Source: Ignisphaera sp.
Lineage (GTDB): Archaea; Thermoproteota; Thermoprotei_A; Sulfolobales; Ignisphaeraceae
Assembly: GCA_028275825.1 (NCBI GenBank)
Contig: JAPWTX010000003.1
Span: 1-64,000, forward strand
Direction of reading: 5' to 3'
Length of the DNA stretch: 64,000 nt
The translations under genes were made by a program, and so were the position numbers. Shown piece by piece: positions 45,805 through 55,522 of the stretch (positions within the stretch are counted from its first letter, which is position 1; each line of letters opens with the position of its first letter). Under the pieces are notes generated by a model. The model was not told the DNA's origin, did not search any database, and was given only the letters and a program-made list of their open reading frames with translations.

Positions 45805-46268
45805 ATAATGCCAGCTCCAAAACCTTTAACAAGCTTTTCCACGGTTTCTTTAGCTCTGTTGATACACATATTAGAATTACATACACATTTGAATAAATGT
45901 GTAAAGCTTTTTCTATCTGTTGATCCAAAACCTCTCACTGCAGGATTCCAGCAACTATTTTTACTAAGTTCTTCAGCTAGGTTCTCTTCTAAATCTAATT
46001 CAGTTAAGGCGTAGATAATGCAGATGAACTTTACCTCATTTTTCGAGGTGATGTAGTCTATATGCCACCAAAGCTTCTTCTTATTCTTCGTCAAATGATG
46101 TTTTATTCTACTTCTCAACCCCCCAAACGACCTTGCAGAACCAATGTAAGCATAGAGCCCAGGCTCAAGTACAACAAGACCTATTGACAACGCTATCGTT
46201 ATAGTGAAATCAATCCTCATAACAAGAATATAAACACCTTTTTCACGGGGGATAAGACTCAAATCCAT
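45789..46268 (-). CDS. GIY-YIG nuclease-like protein (DUF123 type)
   Basis: A protein of about 159 residues. The GIY-YIG motif appears as 'EKGVYILVMRI' with 'PGLYAYIGSARSFGGLRSRIKHHL' after it, and 'WHIDYITSK' then a conserved Asn/Cys region ('SCWNPAVRGFGSTDRKSFTHLF'). This is the archaeal DUF123 version, possibly a DNA-repair or structure-specific nuclease. The ATG at 46268 is preferred; a GTG three codons upstream is also open. Confidence 0.85.
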   Translation of the reverse strand: MDLSLIPREKGVYILVMRIDFTITIALSIGLVVLEPGLYAYIGSARSFGGLRSRIKHHLTKNKKKLWWHIDYITSKNEVKFICIIYALTELDLEENLAEELSKNSCWNPAVRGFGSTDRKSFTHLFKCVCNSNMCINRAKETVEKLVKGFGAGIIWIDQ

Positions 46269-46353
46269 TTTAACCACAAATACACAAATTTAATAATGCC
46301 AATAAATTATTTACACAGCGACAAACGTACATTGAATGGTTCTAGAGACATTG

Positions 46354-46698
46354 TCATTTACTTAAGCATTTCGACAGATAGTCGTAGAGCCTCGCATTCC
46401 TCTTCATAACAATTTTCAATAGCATTGAGAGCATGGGATCGTCATAGAGTTTTCTGAAGATTTCTAAGGCAATACATAAATCGCTTTTGCCCAATTTACT
46501 TACCAAGATGTTTATAAAATAACCATACCCTGGTGCAACATTGTCGAGTAGCTCTATGAACTCCTTATAAAACTCTTCGCTCACTAAGCCCTCCCACAAA
46601 AACCTTCTCAGTGGGTTATATCTCTGGCTTGTCCAGGCTATCACATATCTACAAAAAATAGTTGATAACTTGAAGATGTGCGTCAAAATGTAGGGCAT
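46354..46698 (-). CDS. Hypothetical small protein
   Basis: A 114-residue, mostly helical protein I do not recognise ('RYNPLRRFLWEGLVSEEFYK', 'DPMLSMLLKIVMKRNARLYDYL'). There is no signal peptide or membrane segment. It is isolated by 40-80 bp spacers from its minus-strand neighbours, so it may be expressed with the GIY-YIG gene. Coding status is plausible but unproven. Confidence 0.45.
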   Translation of the reverse strand: MPYILTHIFKLSTIFCRYVIAWTSQRYNPLRRFLWEGLVSEEFYKEFIELLDNVAPGYGYFINILVSKLGKSDLCIALEIFRKLYDDPMLSMLLKIVMKRNARLYDYLSKCLSK

Positions 46699-46740
46699 TC
46701 ATTTATCGTTAAAACTGTTTATCTACTATAGATAGAAATC

Positions 46741-48243
46741 TCAAGATTTTCTTCTACCTCTTGCAAACAGAAGAAAAGCTATTGCTATACTGAAGCTTAT
46801 TGTTATTGCCAGTGCAGATATGTTTCCCTTTAAAGTGTTGGCTTGAGGAGGTGTTGTTGGCATTTGACTTGTCGGCATTTGAACTGTTATTGATACTTCA
46901 TTGCTCTCGCTTGGGGTCGAGAAGTTTGTTTCTAGTGCAAGTGCTTTGAAGATATATGTTCCTGGATTTGAGAAGAACGGTGTAGGTATTATAGCTTTTC
47001 CATTGGGATCTAGTGTTAGAGTTGTGTAACTCCTCCACTCATTTTCCTCTTGTCTTCTATACACGATAATCACGGGTATTGAGGTATTTGGTGTTACAGA
47101 TATCGTGAGCTTCGTATTATCGCCTAACGTGAGAATGGTCTTATCCGCAGAAATCCTTATGTTTGGCTTTAGTTTTGCAATGTGAATGGTGATTACATTA
47201 CTTATAGCTTCTTTAAACCTCTCTGTCTCAATGGTCCTCCCCCTCACGTAGATTATTCCAGTTAAGCCAGGTCTCCATATGTAGTGAAGAGAGCCGTTTC
47301 TGGCCGTCTCTAGATAGGTTATGGAAATCCAGTCAAAGCCATTCAAGCTATATTCAAGAACAAGGTCTAGAGAAGTTCTAGGCTCAACAGAGCCCTCTAT
47401 GGAGACTTTCTGACCAGATATGAGTTCAGTTGCATTAGTTTTTATATAGATTCTGGGAGTTGTAGGAACGATTACAATTGTTGATGCTGAAAATGATCTA
47501 CTAATACCGTATGCTGTTGTATAGTTAACAATAGCTGTGATATAGTAGAGGCCAGGGTCTAAGGCTAAAAATCGTGAGAAAGTGTTTTGAGACTGTGGAT
47601 AAAGTAAATCATAGTACTGTATATAGTATTGACTAGAGTTTACATATAATGAGAGATAGACATTGTATGCAGGGTTTACATCAAAATTTCGTAGTGTAAC
47701 TATAAGCTGAATACCATTAGTCGCATAGGAACAATCTATATAAGCAATGACATTTGATGGCGGTACGTAAATGTTTACTGGGATTACCTTGGTAAAGAAC
47801 ATGGTTTTTCTACTGCCATTTGCAAATTCTATGTATCCTTGTAAAATGATTTGAAGATTATCTCTAATTGTCGAACCTGGTTTATACTGAGGGTATGCTA
47901 GATTGCTAAGAGGAATGGAGATAGTTACAAAAGCAGTGTCACCACCACTTCTTAGAAATCCTACATACCTAGATACAGAGATGCCAGCTAATGAAATAGA
48001 TACACTTGTTATGCATAGTTGCAAACCCAATCCTTTTTCCAGTAAAATTAGAGAGATGTTTATATTTGCTATAGAGCCTAGTACAAGTATAGAAGGTGTG
48101 TAGATATCCAATTCCATAATCCAGTCAAGCCAGCTAGATACAACTTCGCTATAGTGCAGTGTCTGGCTTTGAATGTTTATAGGAGTGAATGAGAGGAATA
48201 GCATAGAAAGTACTAGTAGCGTTGCAACCTCCTTTAAACTCAT
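46741..48243 (-). CDS. Secreted, membrane-anchored protein with Ig-like repeats
   Basis: About 500 residues. It has an N-terminal signal peptide ('VATLLVLSMLFLSFTPI'), an all-beta body with repeated Ig/bacterial-Ig-like blocks ('ITAIVNYTTAYGI...', 'IYIKTNATELISGQKVSIEGSV', 'IRISADKTILTLGDNTKLTISV'), many N-x-S/T sequons, a Pro/Thr linker and a C-terminal helix ('ISALAITISFSIAIAFLLF') with an RGRRK stop-transfer. I place the start at the ATG at 48243, because GGAGG at 48253-48257 is then a strong ribosome binding site and TAATG couples it to the upstream gene. It probably belongs to the cell surface. Confidence 0.75.
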   Translation of the reverse strand: MSLKEVATLLVLSMLFLSFTPINIQSQTLHYSEVVSSWLDWIMELDIYTPSILVLGSIANINISLILLEKGLGLQLCITSVSISLAGISVSRYVGFLRSGGDTAFVTISIPLSNLAYPQYKPGSTIRDNLQIILQGYIEFANGSRKTMFFTKVIPVNIYVPPSNVIAYIDCSYATNGIQLIVTLRNFDVNPAYNVYLSLYVNSSQYYIQYYDLLYPQSQNTFSRFLALDPGLYYITAIVNYTTAYGISRSFSASTIVIVPTTPRIYIKTNATELISGQKVSIEGSVEPRTSLDLVLEYSLNGFDWISITYLETARNGSLHYIWRPGLTGIIYVRGRTIETERFKEAISNVITIHIAKLKPNIRISADKTILTLGDNTKLTISVTPNTSIPVIIVYRRQEENEWRSYTTLTLDPNGKAIIPTPFFSNPGTYIFKALALETNFSTPSESNEVSITVQMPTSQMPTTPPQANTLKGNISALAITISFSIAIAFLLFARGRRKS

Positions 48244-50504
48244 TATTTTCTCCTCCATAAAGCTAGTATAGATAGAGCCAAGGAAAATAAGGCTATACCT
48301 ATAACAATGTATACAACTCTATTTAAAAAACTTTGTAAAACATTCACAGTCGTTATTTGCGTCATTGCATTAGAGAGGTTCTGCCTCATATTGAGCACAT
48401 CGTATTGTATCTTCTGAATGCTGAAAGCTAGCTGGTTTACTGAAGCGTTCAATGCTTTTTGTCCTTTAATTGCATTCTCTACCTCCACAGTTAACTCACT
48501 AATGTCCTGCTGCTCCTTAGCTAAGTTAACTACTAGATAAAAGCGTTTACATGAAAACTCTTCAAGATTTAGACTTATAGAGAGATTTTTGACTACTAAA
48601 TGAACCCACTGGTCATTGCAAGGAATAATGGTGCAGAGCACTCCACTGCTATTAGTAATGCCTATGGATGAAAACCCATTTGAAGTAAAAACATATACAG
48701 TTTCATTAGCTAGTGGCACCCCTCTTCTCACAACACCTACACACATTTCAAATAAGGGTCTTCTTCTTAGCATCACTACTATCGCTCTGCTTTTAAACCA
48801 ACTATACCAGCTTATCACTGGCTGTATATGCAGAAAGCTGTCAATATACATAGAATCTACTTCGCTACCCCAATTCACATAATTTATGCATGTTTTACCC
48901 ATGGTTAGCGATATATTTGCTAGAAGCAGGGGTAGCTGAGGCGATATAGAAACACCACTCACCACAACATTGATTCCTAGAAACCCTTTGATAACAGCTC
49001 TGTAGAAATCAATACATGGCACACCATTATACAGAACATCCCTGAAGTATGCAGACACAAGTTTTAAAGCCTGATCGGTATAGCCATGCTGTGCTAGAGA
49101 CTCTACAGCGTCTGAAGCAAATATTCTCTCTACATGAATCTTCGAGATATCTGCATGTAGAATGAAATTGGCGACAGAACTTATATGACTCTCTGAATTT
49201 GGCACGGTATAAGCAGATATTGCAGCAGCTTCAACGATATTTCCATAGCTGAGTGTGGTTTCCCCAGCTTTGGTCAAGTACCTAATACCTGTATAGAGAT
49301 TGCGTAATTTGTCTTCAACGAGGTTTTTATACATGCTTATCTGAAAAGCGATGTCAGAATACCCCTTAAGAGAGGCTACTAGCTCTAAAAAGTTAAGAGC
49401 GCTATACGCTTTGACCAGCTCTAAGGTGTTGTTACTTGTAGTGGCATTGATCAAGACCTTTAGTATGTTTAATACGTATTGTATATTACTATGCTCATTA
49501 CACTCATTTCTAGCTAGATAAAAGTATAGCATGGATGCACTCACATAAGCATCATCTATAGAGGATAAATGAGAAATGAAGTGGTTGCAACTCAGAGAAT
49601 TGTTTATAAGCATAGAGATGTATAGGTGTGATAGCATTTCAGTTGGAAGCACACCAATATAGCTGTCTTCTAGCCCCTTGCTACTTAACATGTTAATTGT
49701 GTTGAAGAGTGATAACATGTAGAGACTTGATATCTGGTAATTGGTGGTTTGAATAATTGGGTATTTCACAAGGAGTTTGCCAAATACGTGAGCTGTATAG
49801 TCAATGTACTGTACTAATGTATCTTCTTTAATTTCATAGCTTTTGTCAAAGATTATAATAGTATTCATGCAGCTTCCTGAAGGTGTTGGTACACCAACTT
49901 CAATGCTTGTATTAGTAGTACGCATTGCTCTAATGCTAGGCATTATCAAAAGCTTTACCGGGCTGCCATTGACCTCTATAAGCAGGCTATTTTCAGAGGC
50001 TTTGAGTATTGCATAACCGGTACTTATATTCAATGCAAAGGTGATAACAGTGATAGTGTTTGGCTTTGAGGGACACACAGAAACATATATGCTTTTCGCT
50101 GTGTAGAGAGGCATAGTATATACAGTGATCTGAGAATCGCTAGTGTAGTATGACATCTTGGCATAGAATCCTCCAAGCTCTAGCATGTAGGAGCTTAGAC
50201 TCAAATTTTCCAGAGAGATATTGTTAATCTTGATATCAACACCTAGCATTATCAGCTTATCGAATTCCTCAAAGGTTATAACAGCTGGTTTTCCACCCCT
50301 TAGATATACACTTACATTGCTACTCCCATTTATTGCTGATGGCAAATCCCTCAAAACAGCTAATAACTGTGGCTTTTCTGCCCCATAAAAGAATATCTTT
50401 GGAGTAGAGAATGGGGTAGACTGTAGAGTAGCCATGAAATGGAATGCATTTATACATATGAGTGTTATTAACAGCATTATCGCTGATTTAGTGCTAAACT
50501 TCAT
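48243..50504 (-). CDS. Large secreted protein with helical repeat core, coiled coil and C-terminal anchor
   Basis: 753 residues, no named family. There is a signal peptide at about 5-25 and a central all-helical region (about 230-500) that looks like an alpha/alpha-toroid of the alpha-2-macroglobulin/prenyltransferase type ('YTAHVFGKLLVKYPIIQTTNYQISSLYML', then serial helices). A beta domain at about 600-660 resembles a carboxypeptidase-regulatory-like fold ('CVGVVRRGVPLANETVYVFTSNGFSSIGITNSSGVL'). A coiled coil (about 675-720) and a TM helix with WRRK end follow. The stalk-plus-anchor matches the transporter binding protein at 2012-5089. It overlaps the next gene by one base. Confidence 0.72.
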   Translation of the reverse strand: MKFSTKSAIMLLITLICINAFHFMATLQSTPFSTPKIFFYGAEKPQLLAVLRDLPSAINGSSNVSVYLRGGKPAVITFEEFDKLIMLGVDIKINNISLENLSLSSYMLELGGFYAKMSYYTSDSQITVYTMPLYTAKSIYVSVCPSKPNTITVITFALNISTGYAILKASENSLLIEVNGSPVKLLIMPSIRAMRTTNTSIEVGVPTPSGSCMNTIIIFDKSYEIKEDTLVQYIDYTAHVFGKLLVKYPIIQTTNYQISSLYMLSLFNTINMLSSKGLEDSYIGVLPTEMLSHLYISMLINNSLSCNHFISHLSSIDDAYVSASMLYFYLARNECNEHSNIQYVLNILKVLINATTSNNTLELVKAYSALNFLELVASLKGYSDIAFQISMYKNLVEDKLRNLYTGIRYLTKAGETTLSYGNIVEAAAISAYTVPNSESHISSVANFILHADISKIHVERIFASDAVESLAQHGYTDQALKLVSAYFRDVLYNGVPCIDFYRAVIKGFLGINVVVSGVSISPQLPLLLANISLTMGKTCINYVNWGSEVDSMYIDSFLHIQPVISWYSWFKSRAIVVMLRRRPLFEMCVGVVRRGVPLANETVYVFTSNGFSSIGITNSSGVLCTIIPCNDQWVHLVVKNLSISLNLEEFSCKRFYLVVNLAKEQQDISELTVEVENAIKGQKALNASVNQLAFSIQKIQYDVLNMRQNLSNAMTQITTVNVLQSFLNRVVYIVIGIALFSLALSILALWRRK

Positions 50505-50632
50505 AACATCTCAATAATCTACAATATTTACATCTAATAATAAGCACTTGCAATTAGGCGACCAGCGGTCTAAATAGCGAAACCAAAAATTTAGATTTTG
50601 TTTAAAGCAACAATTTTAGAGGGGATTAGAGA

Positions 50633-50980
50633 GTGTTGAGAAAAGTAAAGGCTATTATAATGGCAATTCTCATAACCACACTTACATCACTAGTTCTCTT
50701 CATTGTTATTGGTCCTGCACCCTTCAATGAAATATTTAGAACAATATTTGGAAACATATTTACACTTGCAGCAATAGCTATATTCTCATTTGTTATAATG
50801 CTAATAGGGTTTGTCACCATTTTGACAACAGACAACGGATACATTGCAGCTATCGCGACAATTCTTGTCTACATATCCATAGTTGTACTAATCACAATTC
50901 TTCCTATGCTTTTTGATGCTATGGGGAAGTATTTTGGACAAGCATTATCAAACTTTACAAAGATTTTTGGATCGCCATAG
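50633..50980 (+). CDS. Small hypothetical membrane protein
   Basis: 115 residues with three predicted helices (about 8-28, 40-63, 70-93) and a short amphipathic tail. It starts with GTG or TTG (50633/50636). It lies between the archaellum operon's last gene, convergent to it, and the secreted protein pair, divergent from it. I do not recognise the family; a surface-associated role is only suggested by location. Confidence 0.55.
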   Translation: MLRKVKAIIMAILITTLTSLVLFIVIGPAPFNEIFRTIFGNIFTLAAIAIFSFVIMLIGFVTILTTDNGYIAAIATILVYISIVVLITILPMLFDAMGKYFGQALSNFTKIFGSP

Positions 50981-50989
50981 TGTTGCCAT

Positions 50990-52573
50990 TTATGGAGTTG
51001 TGATTTGAGATAGTTGCAGTGTTGAGTACAGTATTTTTGAGAACATGGAGGACACTATCATAGTACCTCCACTAAGTATTAGCAGCATTGCAGCATGTAA
51101 CCATGCAGAACCTGTGAAGCCTCCTCTTGAAATTTGTAGTGCAAAGGCATTCAATATGGTTATTGTAAATACGAGGCTTATCTTAAGCACAGTTATTATA
51201 GTTGGCTCAACATAGATTAGGGGCAGTATCTGAATTTGTGCTCCTCCAGCAGTTGCAAAAACATGTTGCAGTAGTGTGACTAGGGTAAATACAAATTCCG
51301 CTAAGGCTACAATGAGTATGGTTAATATGTAGACCACTCCCTGGAAAGCCCTGGCAACTTGCTCTCTCTGCTTCCGCAAATTTATGATCCTCTGAACAGT
51401 TACGCTAAGGCACTCCCCAACTTTAACAGGATCACCACCAGCCTCAATAGCGTCATAAAAAATGTCCATACCTCTCCTCATAGTCTCACTACCACTCTCT
51501 CCAACAAAATACAACATGGCAATTCTCGTATCTATGCCGTTCTTAAGTCGTGAGTAAAGTCTTCTCAAATGCTTTGTTAAGAGTCCGAGGTCTGTAACTA
51601 GGATGCTCTTAACTGATTGAGTATAGTTCCTGAGCGTACTAAATGTGAGGCCAAGACTCCTTATAAACACTATGAAAAAGTTCTCCACATTCTTAACACT
51701 GCTCTCTATCCTCCTACCTATGAGGCCAGGTATGAAGAGAAACATGCCGAAGGCTACTAAGAAGTATGCAGGCTCTCCAAATCTCATGAAGATCCATAGC
51801 CCCATAAAACTTGCTAGTAGCATAGATGTAATTAAAGCGATGTTGTAAAGCCTTCGTTCAGGCATGTTTATCTTTAGGTCATGTACAAGGTTTTGTTTTG
51901 GAAGAGACTTCTTTATCAGAAACACTAGCAGTATGAGAGCAATCATAGTGGCTATAAAAGAAGTCACTATAACCTGTGTGCCACCCATAAAGAAAGAAAG
52001 GAGTACGATATTTACATCAATAAATATAGCTGAGCTTATGGAAGCAGTGTATATGCCTAGCAAGAGCTTCAAGGACTCTAAAACCCTTGCATAATCAGCT
52101 TCATAACTCGTAAGCATAGTGTTTTGCTCCATTTGCAAGAAGGTCTCAAGATCTTCACCAACATTAATCGCTTCTGCAAGCCTATTCAAAAAATCTTTAA
52201 ACAGAGTATTTGTAACATACTTTACCTGGGTTCTTGTAGCCATTACAAACCCGTAGCCCCACTTTTTAGCTACAGAGACTATTCTATTCAAAACCATAGT
52301 GTAAACACCATAGCCTTGCCCACTAACACCACCTAATGAAAACACTCTCTCATGGGGAGGCTTACCTGTAGAAACTGCATACATATGTGTACAGAGGTAG
52401 AGAAGGTCTTCATCAACAACAGCAGTAATACCTCTTCTCTTCAGAGCTTCAGCAACATACCACAAAACAATGGGTAGAGGTGCTACTATGAGCAATACAA
52501 ATTTATATGGAATAGGTACAAATAGTGCTGATACTGCGAGAATTATGGAGATCCAGAAATAAGGATTGCGCAA
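50990..52573 (-). CDS. arlJ: Archaellum assembly platform protein ArlJ (FlaJ)
   Basis: Polytopic membrane core of the archaellum motor. The 527-residue protein has nine or so helices and two T2SSF-like cytoplasmic regions ('DRLAEAINVGEDLETFLQMEQNTM'-like EAINVGEDLETFLQ, and 'DIFYDAIEAGGDPVKVGECLSVTVQRIINLRKQREQVARAFQG'). Last gene of the operon, 17 bp after arlI. The annotated TTG at 52573 may not be the true start, since the frame stays open upstream to the arlI stop without a standard start codon. Confidence 0.92.
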   Translation of the reverse strand: MRNPYFWISIILAVSALFVPIPYKFVLLIVAPLPIVLWYVAEALKRRGITAVVDEDLLYLCTHMYAVSTGKPPHERVFSLGGVSGQGYGVYTMVLNRIVSVAKKWGYGFVMATRTQVKYVTNTLFKDFLNRLAEAINVGEDLETFLQMEQNTMLTSYEADYARVLESLKLLLGIYTASISSAIFIDVNIVLLSFFMGGTQVIVTSFIATMIALILLVFLIKKSLPKQNLVHDLKINMPERRLYNIALITSMLLASFMGLWIFMRFGEPAYFLVAFGMFLFIPGLIGRRIESSVKNVENFFIVFIRSLGLTFSTLRNYTQSVKSILVTDLGLLTKHLRRLYSRLKNGIDTRIAMLYFVGESGSETMRRGMDIFYDAIEAGGDPVKVGECLSVTVQRIINLRKQREQVARAFQGVVYILTILIVALAEFVFTLVTLLQHVFATAGGAQIQILPLIYVEPTIITVLKISLVFTITILNAFALQISRGGFTGSAWLHAAMLLILSGGTMIVSSMFSKILYSTLQLSQITTP

Positions 52574-52590
52574 AAATTTCCCGATGTTTG

Positions 52591-54270
52591 CTATAGTAGT
52601 ACCCCTCTTTCAAGCCTTTTAATAGCGGTTTCGAGACCTAGTTCATGGGCTTTCACAATGGCGTTCCACACATCGTAGTAGTTAAACATCTTTTTCTCTG
52701 TAAGGAGTTTGAGGAAATGAGCTCTCATCTCCAGCTCATCATAAATCTTCCTCATCTCAGTTCTGCCAATTCCCTTCATCAAAGCTATCTTGTTCTCCAG
52801 CAAATAGCTTGCACCCTTGCCTCTAAACATGAAAACATCTCTTGCGGGATCCCAAACGAATACAGGTACATACACTATGGCATCGATCTTCGGGTCATAA
52901 CCTATTATCTCATTTACGCTAAGAACCCTTCTAACCATGATACCCTCTCTCCATACGGCGCTCTGAATTAATATAAAGTTGAGGTTGTCCATAAAACTCT
53001 TCGGGATTTTTATTGGATCCCCTGTAAGCCTTTGTATAACTCTCTCTACTGAAGAAGCATGGAATGTGGAGAGCACGGGATGCCCTGTTTGCATAGCTTG
53101 AAAAGCTATGGACGCCTCTACACCTCTTATCTCTCCAACTATTATATAGTTCGGTCTCTGTCTTAGAGCAGCTCTGAGCAGGTCAAACATTGATACAGAT
53201 GACTCCTTTACACCTGTATCTCTCGTGAGTTCTCTAACCCAGTTTAGATGTGGTAGCTGTACTTCAGCAGTATCTTCTATAGATATAACCTTGTATGTTG
53301 GGGGTATGAGCGCTGCTATGGCGTTGAGCGTAGTTGTCTTACCTGACGCTGTTTCGCCGCAGATAAAGCCACTCATGTTATTATTCAGCAGAATCCATAG
53401 ATATGCAGCTAGCCTGGCATCTATTGTGTTCCATGCTATGAGCTGTGTAATACTTATGGGCACCTTTGCAAACTTCCTTATTGTGAAGTTAGAGCCATGA
53501 AGACTAACATCATGTCCATAAACAATATTTATTCTGGAGCCATCTGGTAGAGTAGCATCTACAATTGGTCTTGCATGAGATACAGGTTTTCCAATTCTCT
53601 CAGCAAGCTTTATAACAAAGGTGTCGAGCTCCTCCTCAGACTTAAATTCTATACTTGTTTCAAGAGGGCCGAAGATCTTGTGCACTACATATACAAAGCC
53701 CATCCCCCTACACGTTATATCCTCTAACCACGGATCCCTTGTAAATGGCTCAAGAAATCCCAACCCTATCTTATCTCTTATTAAATAGTACTTGAGGTAC
53801 TCATAGTCATTTATGTATACCGGTATCTTGCCCATTCCCTCTTTAAGATGGGAGTAATCTACAGATCTATCAACGAGTTTAACAATGCTCTCAAGTCTCT
53901 TGAGTAAAATCTTCTTCCTCTCTTCAACATCTTCAGCGACATCACCTTCAGATATTACCTCAGCAAGCTTAAGCTCAAGAATTTTGAGCAGGTTTGGATG
54001 TGGTTTAGGGGGCTCAACCGCGACATACTTTCTGTAGCCACTCACAGTGCCCCTGGAAGGCATGTACACATGTATGTATATACCTTCGCCAACGGGATAA
54101 AGCAAGTTAACATTTCTCAGCTTTTTCATATCGTAGCTCAGTTCATAAGTCTCGTAAAACTGTGGCATACCCACTTCTTCAACAATCTTTGCAAGGTACT
54201 GTAGAAGATATTGATGGTTCTTCACATGGTTTGCGAGCCTCGGATCCAAAACAATTTGCTTAGCTGCCAC
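52591..54270 (-). CDS. arlI: Archaellum motor ATPase ArlI (FlaI)
   Basis: Hexameric secretion-type ATPase that drives filament assembly and rotation. In the 559-residue protein the N-terminal domain leads to the RecA-like core: Walker A 'GETASGKTTTLNAIAALI', Asp box 'VISIEDTAEVQLPHLNWV', Walker B 'NYIIVGEIRGVEAS', His box 'MQTGHPVLSTFHASSVERVIQRL'. Linked to arlH and arlJ exactly as in other crenarchaeal fla clusters. The start is GTG at 54270, four bases after the arlH stop. Confidence 0.96.
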   Translation of the reverse strand: MAAKQIVLDPRLANHVKNHQYLLQYLAKIVEEVGMPQFYETYELSYDMKKLRNVNLLYPVGEGIYIHVYMPSRGTVSGYRKYVAVEPPKPHPNLLKILELKLAEVISEGDVAEDVEERKKILLKRLESIVKLVDRSVDYSHLKEGMGKIPVYINDYEYLKYYLIRDKIGLGFLEPFTRDPWLEDITCRGMGFVYVVHKIFGPLETSIEFKSEEELDTFVIKLAERIGKPVSHARPIVDATLPDGSRINIVYGHDVSLHGSNFTIRKFAKVPISITQLIAWNTIDARLAAYLWILLNNNMSGFICGETASGKTTTLNAIAALIPPTYKVISIEDTAEVQLPHLNWVRELTRDTGVKESSVSMFDLLRAALRQRPNYIIVGEIRGVEASIAFQAMQTGHPVLSTFHASSVERVIQRLTGDPIKIPKSFMDNLNFILIQSAVWREGIMVRRVLSVNEIIGYDPKIDAIVYVPVFVWDPARDVFMFRGKGASYLLENKIALMKGIGRTEMRKIYDELEMRAHFLKLLTEKKMFNYYDVWNAIVKAHELGLETAIKRLERGVLL

Positions 54271-54274
54271 AGCA

Positions 54275-54988
54275 CTACGCCCTTGCCAGCGATAATGGTA
54301 ACACCTTTATACCGAAAGCAGGATCCACATCAAAAGCTATAACACTGTCAACAGGGCCTAGGGCCCCCCTCAACTTGATTACCTCCATAGCCTTTATCAA
54401 CATACCACCTATTTCAAATGCCCTCAGCCTTATGTAACCATCGCACACACTTCTAGCTCTAATCATTATGTCGCTGTCGAGGGCTCCGGGGTGCACTGCT
54501 AGTATAACTACCTTATCTTGAGAGACAATGTTTTTTGCTACAGTAAGGAAGTCTAGCACCATACTGGTATTTGCGTAAACAGCGAGCACAGAGAAGGAGT
54601 CCACTATGAAGACATCCCAGTCAGTAAGTGTTTTCATCATAAACTTCCCAACTATACCCAGAAGTAGCTTAGCTATGTGCCTAGCCCATGTCGTGCCCTC
54701 CATATGCACAGGAAATATTTTCAGCAATCCCTTGAGGAAGTGGCTAGTCATGTCGAAGCTAACTCTCTTAGCTTGCATCAAAAACTCTCTTACGGTAGAC
54801 TCCGTCGTTATGTAGTATACCCTAAACCCGCTTTTCAAGGCACCATAAGTTATCTGCTGCATTAATACACTCTTTCCTGTTCCATGCTCGCCCTCGATGA
54901 GCAGAAGTGATGGTATTGGAATGCCACCGCCAAGCCTGGAATCAAGCTCCTCACTACCAGTGGAAATCACGAGCTGCTTTTTGGACAA
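54275..54988 (-). CDS. arlH: Archaellum motor RecA-fold protein ArlH (FlaH)
   Basis: KaiC-like ATP-binding protein that stacks on ArlI inside the ArlX ring. In the 237-residue protein Walker A is 'IEGEHGTGKSVLMQQITYGA' and the Walker B strand reads 'DVFIVDSFSVLA'; most FlaH proteins lack full hydrolysis residues. 'GSEELDSRLGGGIPIPSLLL' is the family start. The start is TTG at 54988, two bases after the arlF stop. Confidence 0.95.
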   Translation of the reverse strand: MSKKQLVISTGSEELDSRLGGGIPIPSLLLIEGEHGTGKSVLMQQITYGALKSGFRVYYITTESTVREFLMQAKRVSFDMTSHFLKGLLKIFPVHMEGTTWARHIAKLLLGIVGKFMMKTLTDWDVFIVDSFSVLAVYANTSMVLDFLTVAKNIVSQDKVVILAVHPGALDSDIMIRARSVCDGYIRLRAFEIGGMLIKAMEVIKLRGALGPVDSVIAFDVDPAFGIKVLPLSLARA

Positions 54989-54990
54989 GG

Positions 54991-55515
54991 TTACACACCT
55001 TCACTAAGCACTCTCTCAGCTCTAGAGCATCGAGTAAAAGCAACTATATAGCCATAGAAACCCTTACCCAGTACGCTGGGTAAGGAACCTCTTATGTGCA
55101 GCACCTCTCCAGGTCTTAAAAACCTGTGTTCAGCATAACTATAAGAAATGTTGTTACCCGCCTCAATATCTTCAACGATCCAGCATCCAGGGGAAGGAGA
55201 TTCACATTGTCTTAGGCTGTAGGTGTATATACTTCCTTCAGCACTCTGTAAAATGATGATAACATTGATTTCCCTCACATCAAGCACACTACCACTACCA
55301 TCATTAACTATAGTAGCTTTAATTATTGTTCCATTGATCAGCGATGCGCTGTAGAACTTGAGGCTATCACAACCTATGTAAACATCGCGCTTCAGAGCAA
55401 TGCTGTAAACAGCGTTCACAACATTCAAAAAGCTGTGAATAGTGTAAAGCGCTAGGGCAATAAACATGAAGCCTACTATTGCAGCAGCTAATGGCGAGGA
55501 AAGCCCTTTTGCCAA
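54991..55515 (-). CDS. arlF: Archaellum stator protein ArlF (FlaF)
   Basis: 174 residues: one N-terminal TM helix ('PLAAAIVGFMFIALALYTI') and an extracytoplasmic beta-sandwich with the conserved end 'LRPGEVLHIRGSLP'. In Sulfolobus FlaF binds the S-layer and FlaG, acting as the stator. Order arlG-arlF-arlH supports the call. The TTG start lies seven bases after arlG. Confidence 0.9.
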   Translation of the reverse strand: MAKGLSSPLAAAIVGFMFIALALYTIHSFLNVVNAVYSIALKRDVYIGCDSLKFYSASLINGTIIKATIVNDGSGSVLDVREINVIIILQSAEGSIYTYSLRQCESPSPGCWIVEDIEAGNNISYSYAEHRFLRPGEVLHIRGSLPSVLGKGFYGYIVAFTRCSRAERVLSEGV

Positions 55516-55522
55516 CGATTAT

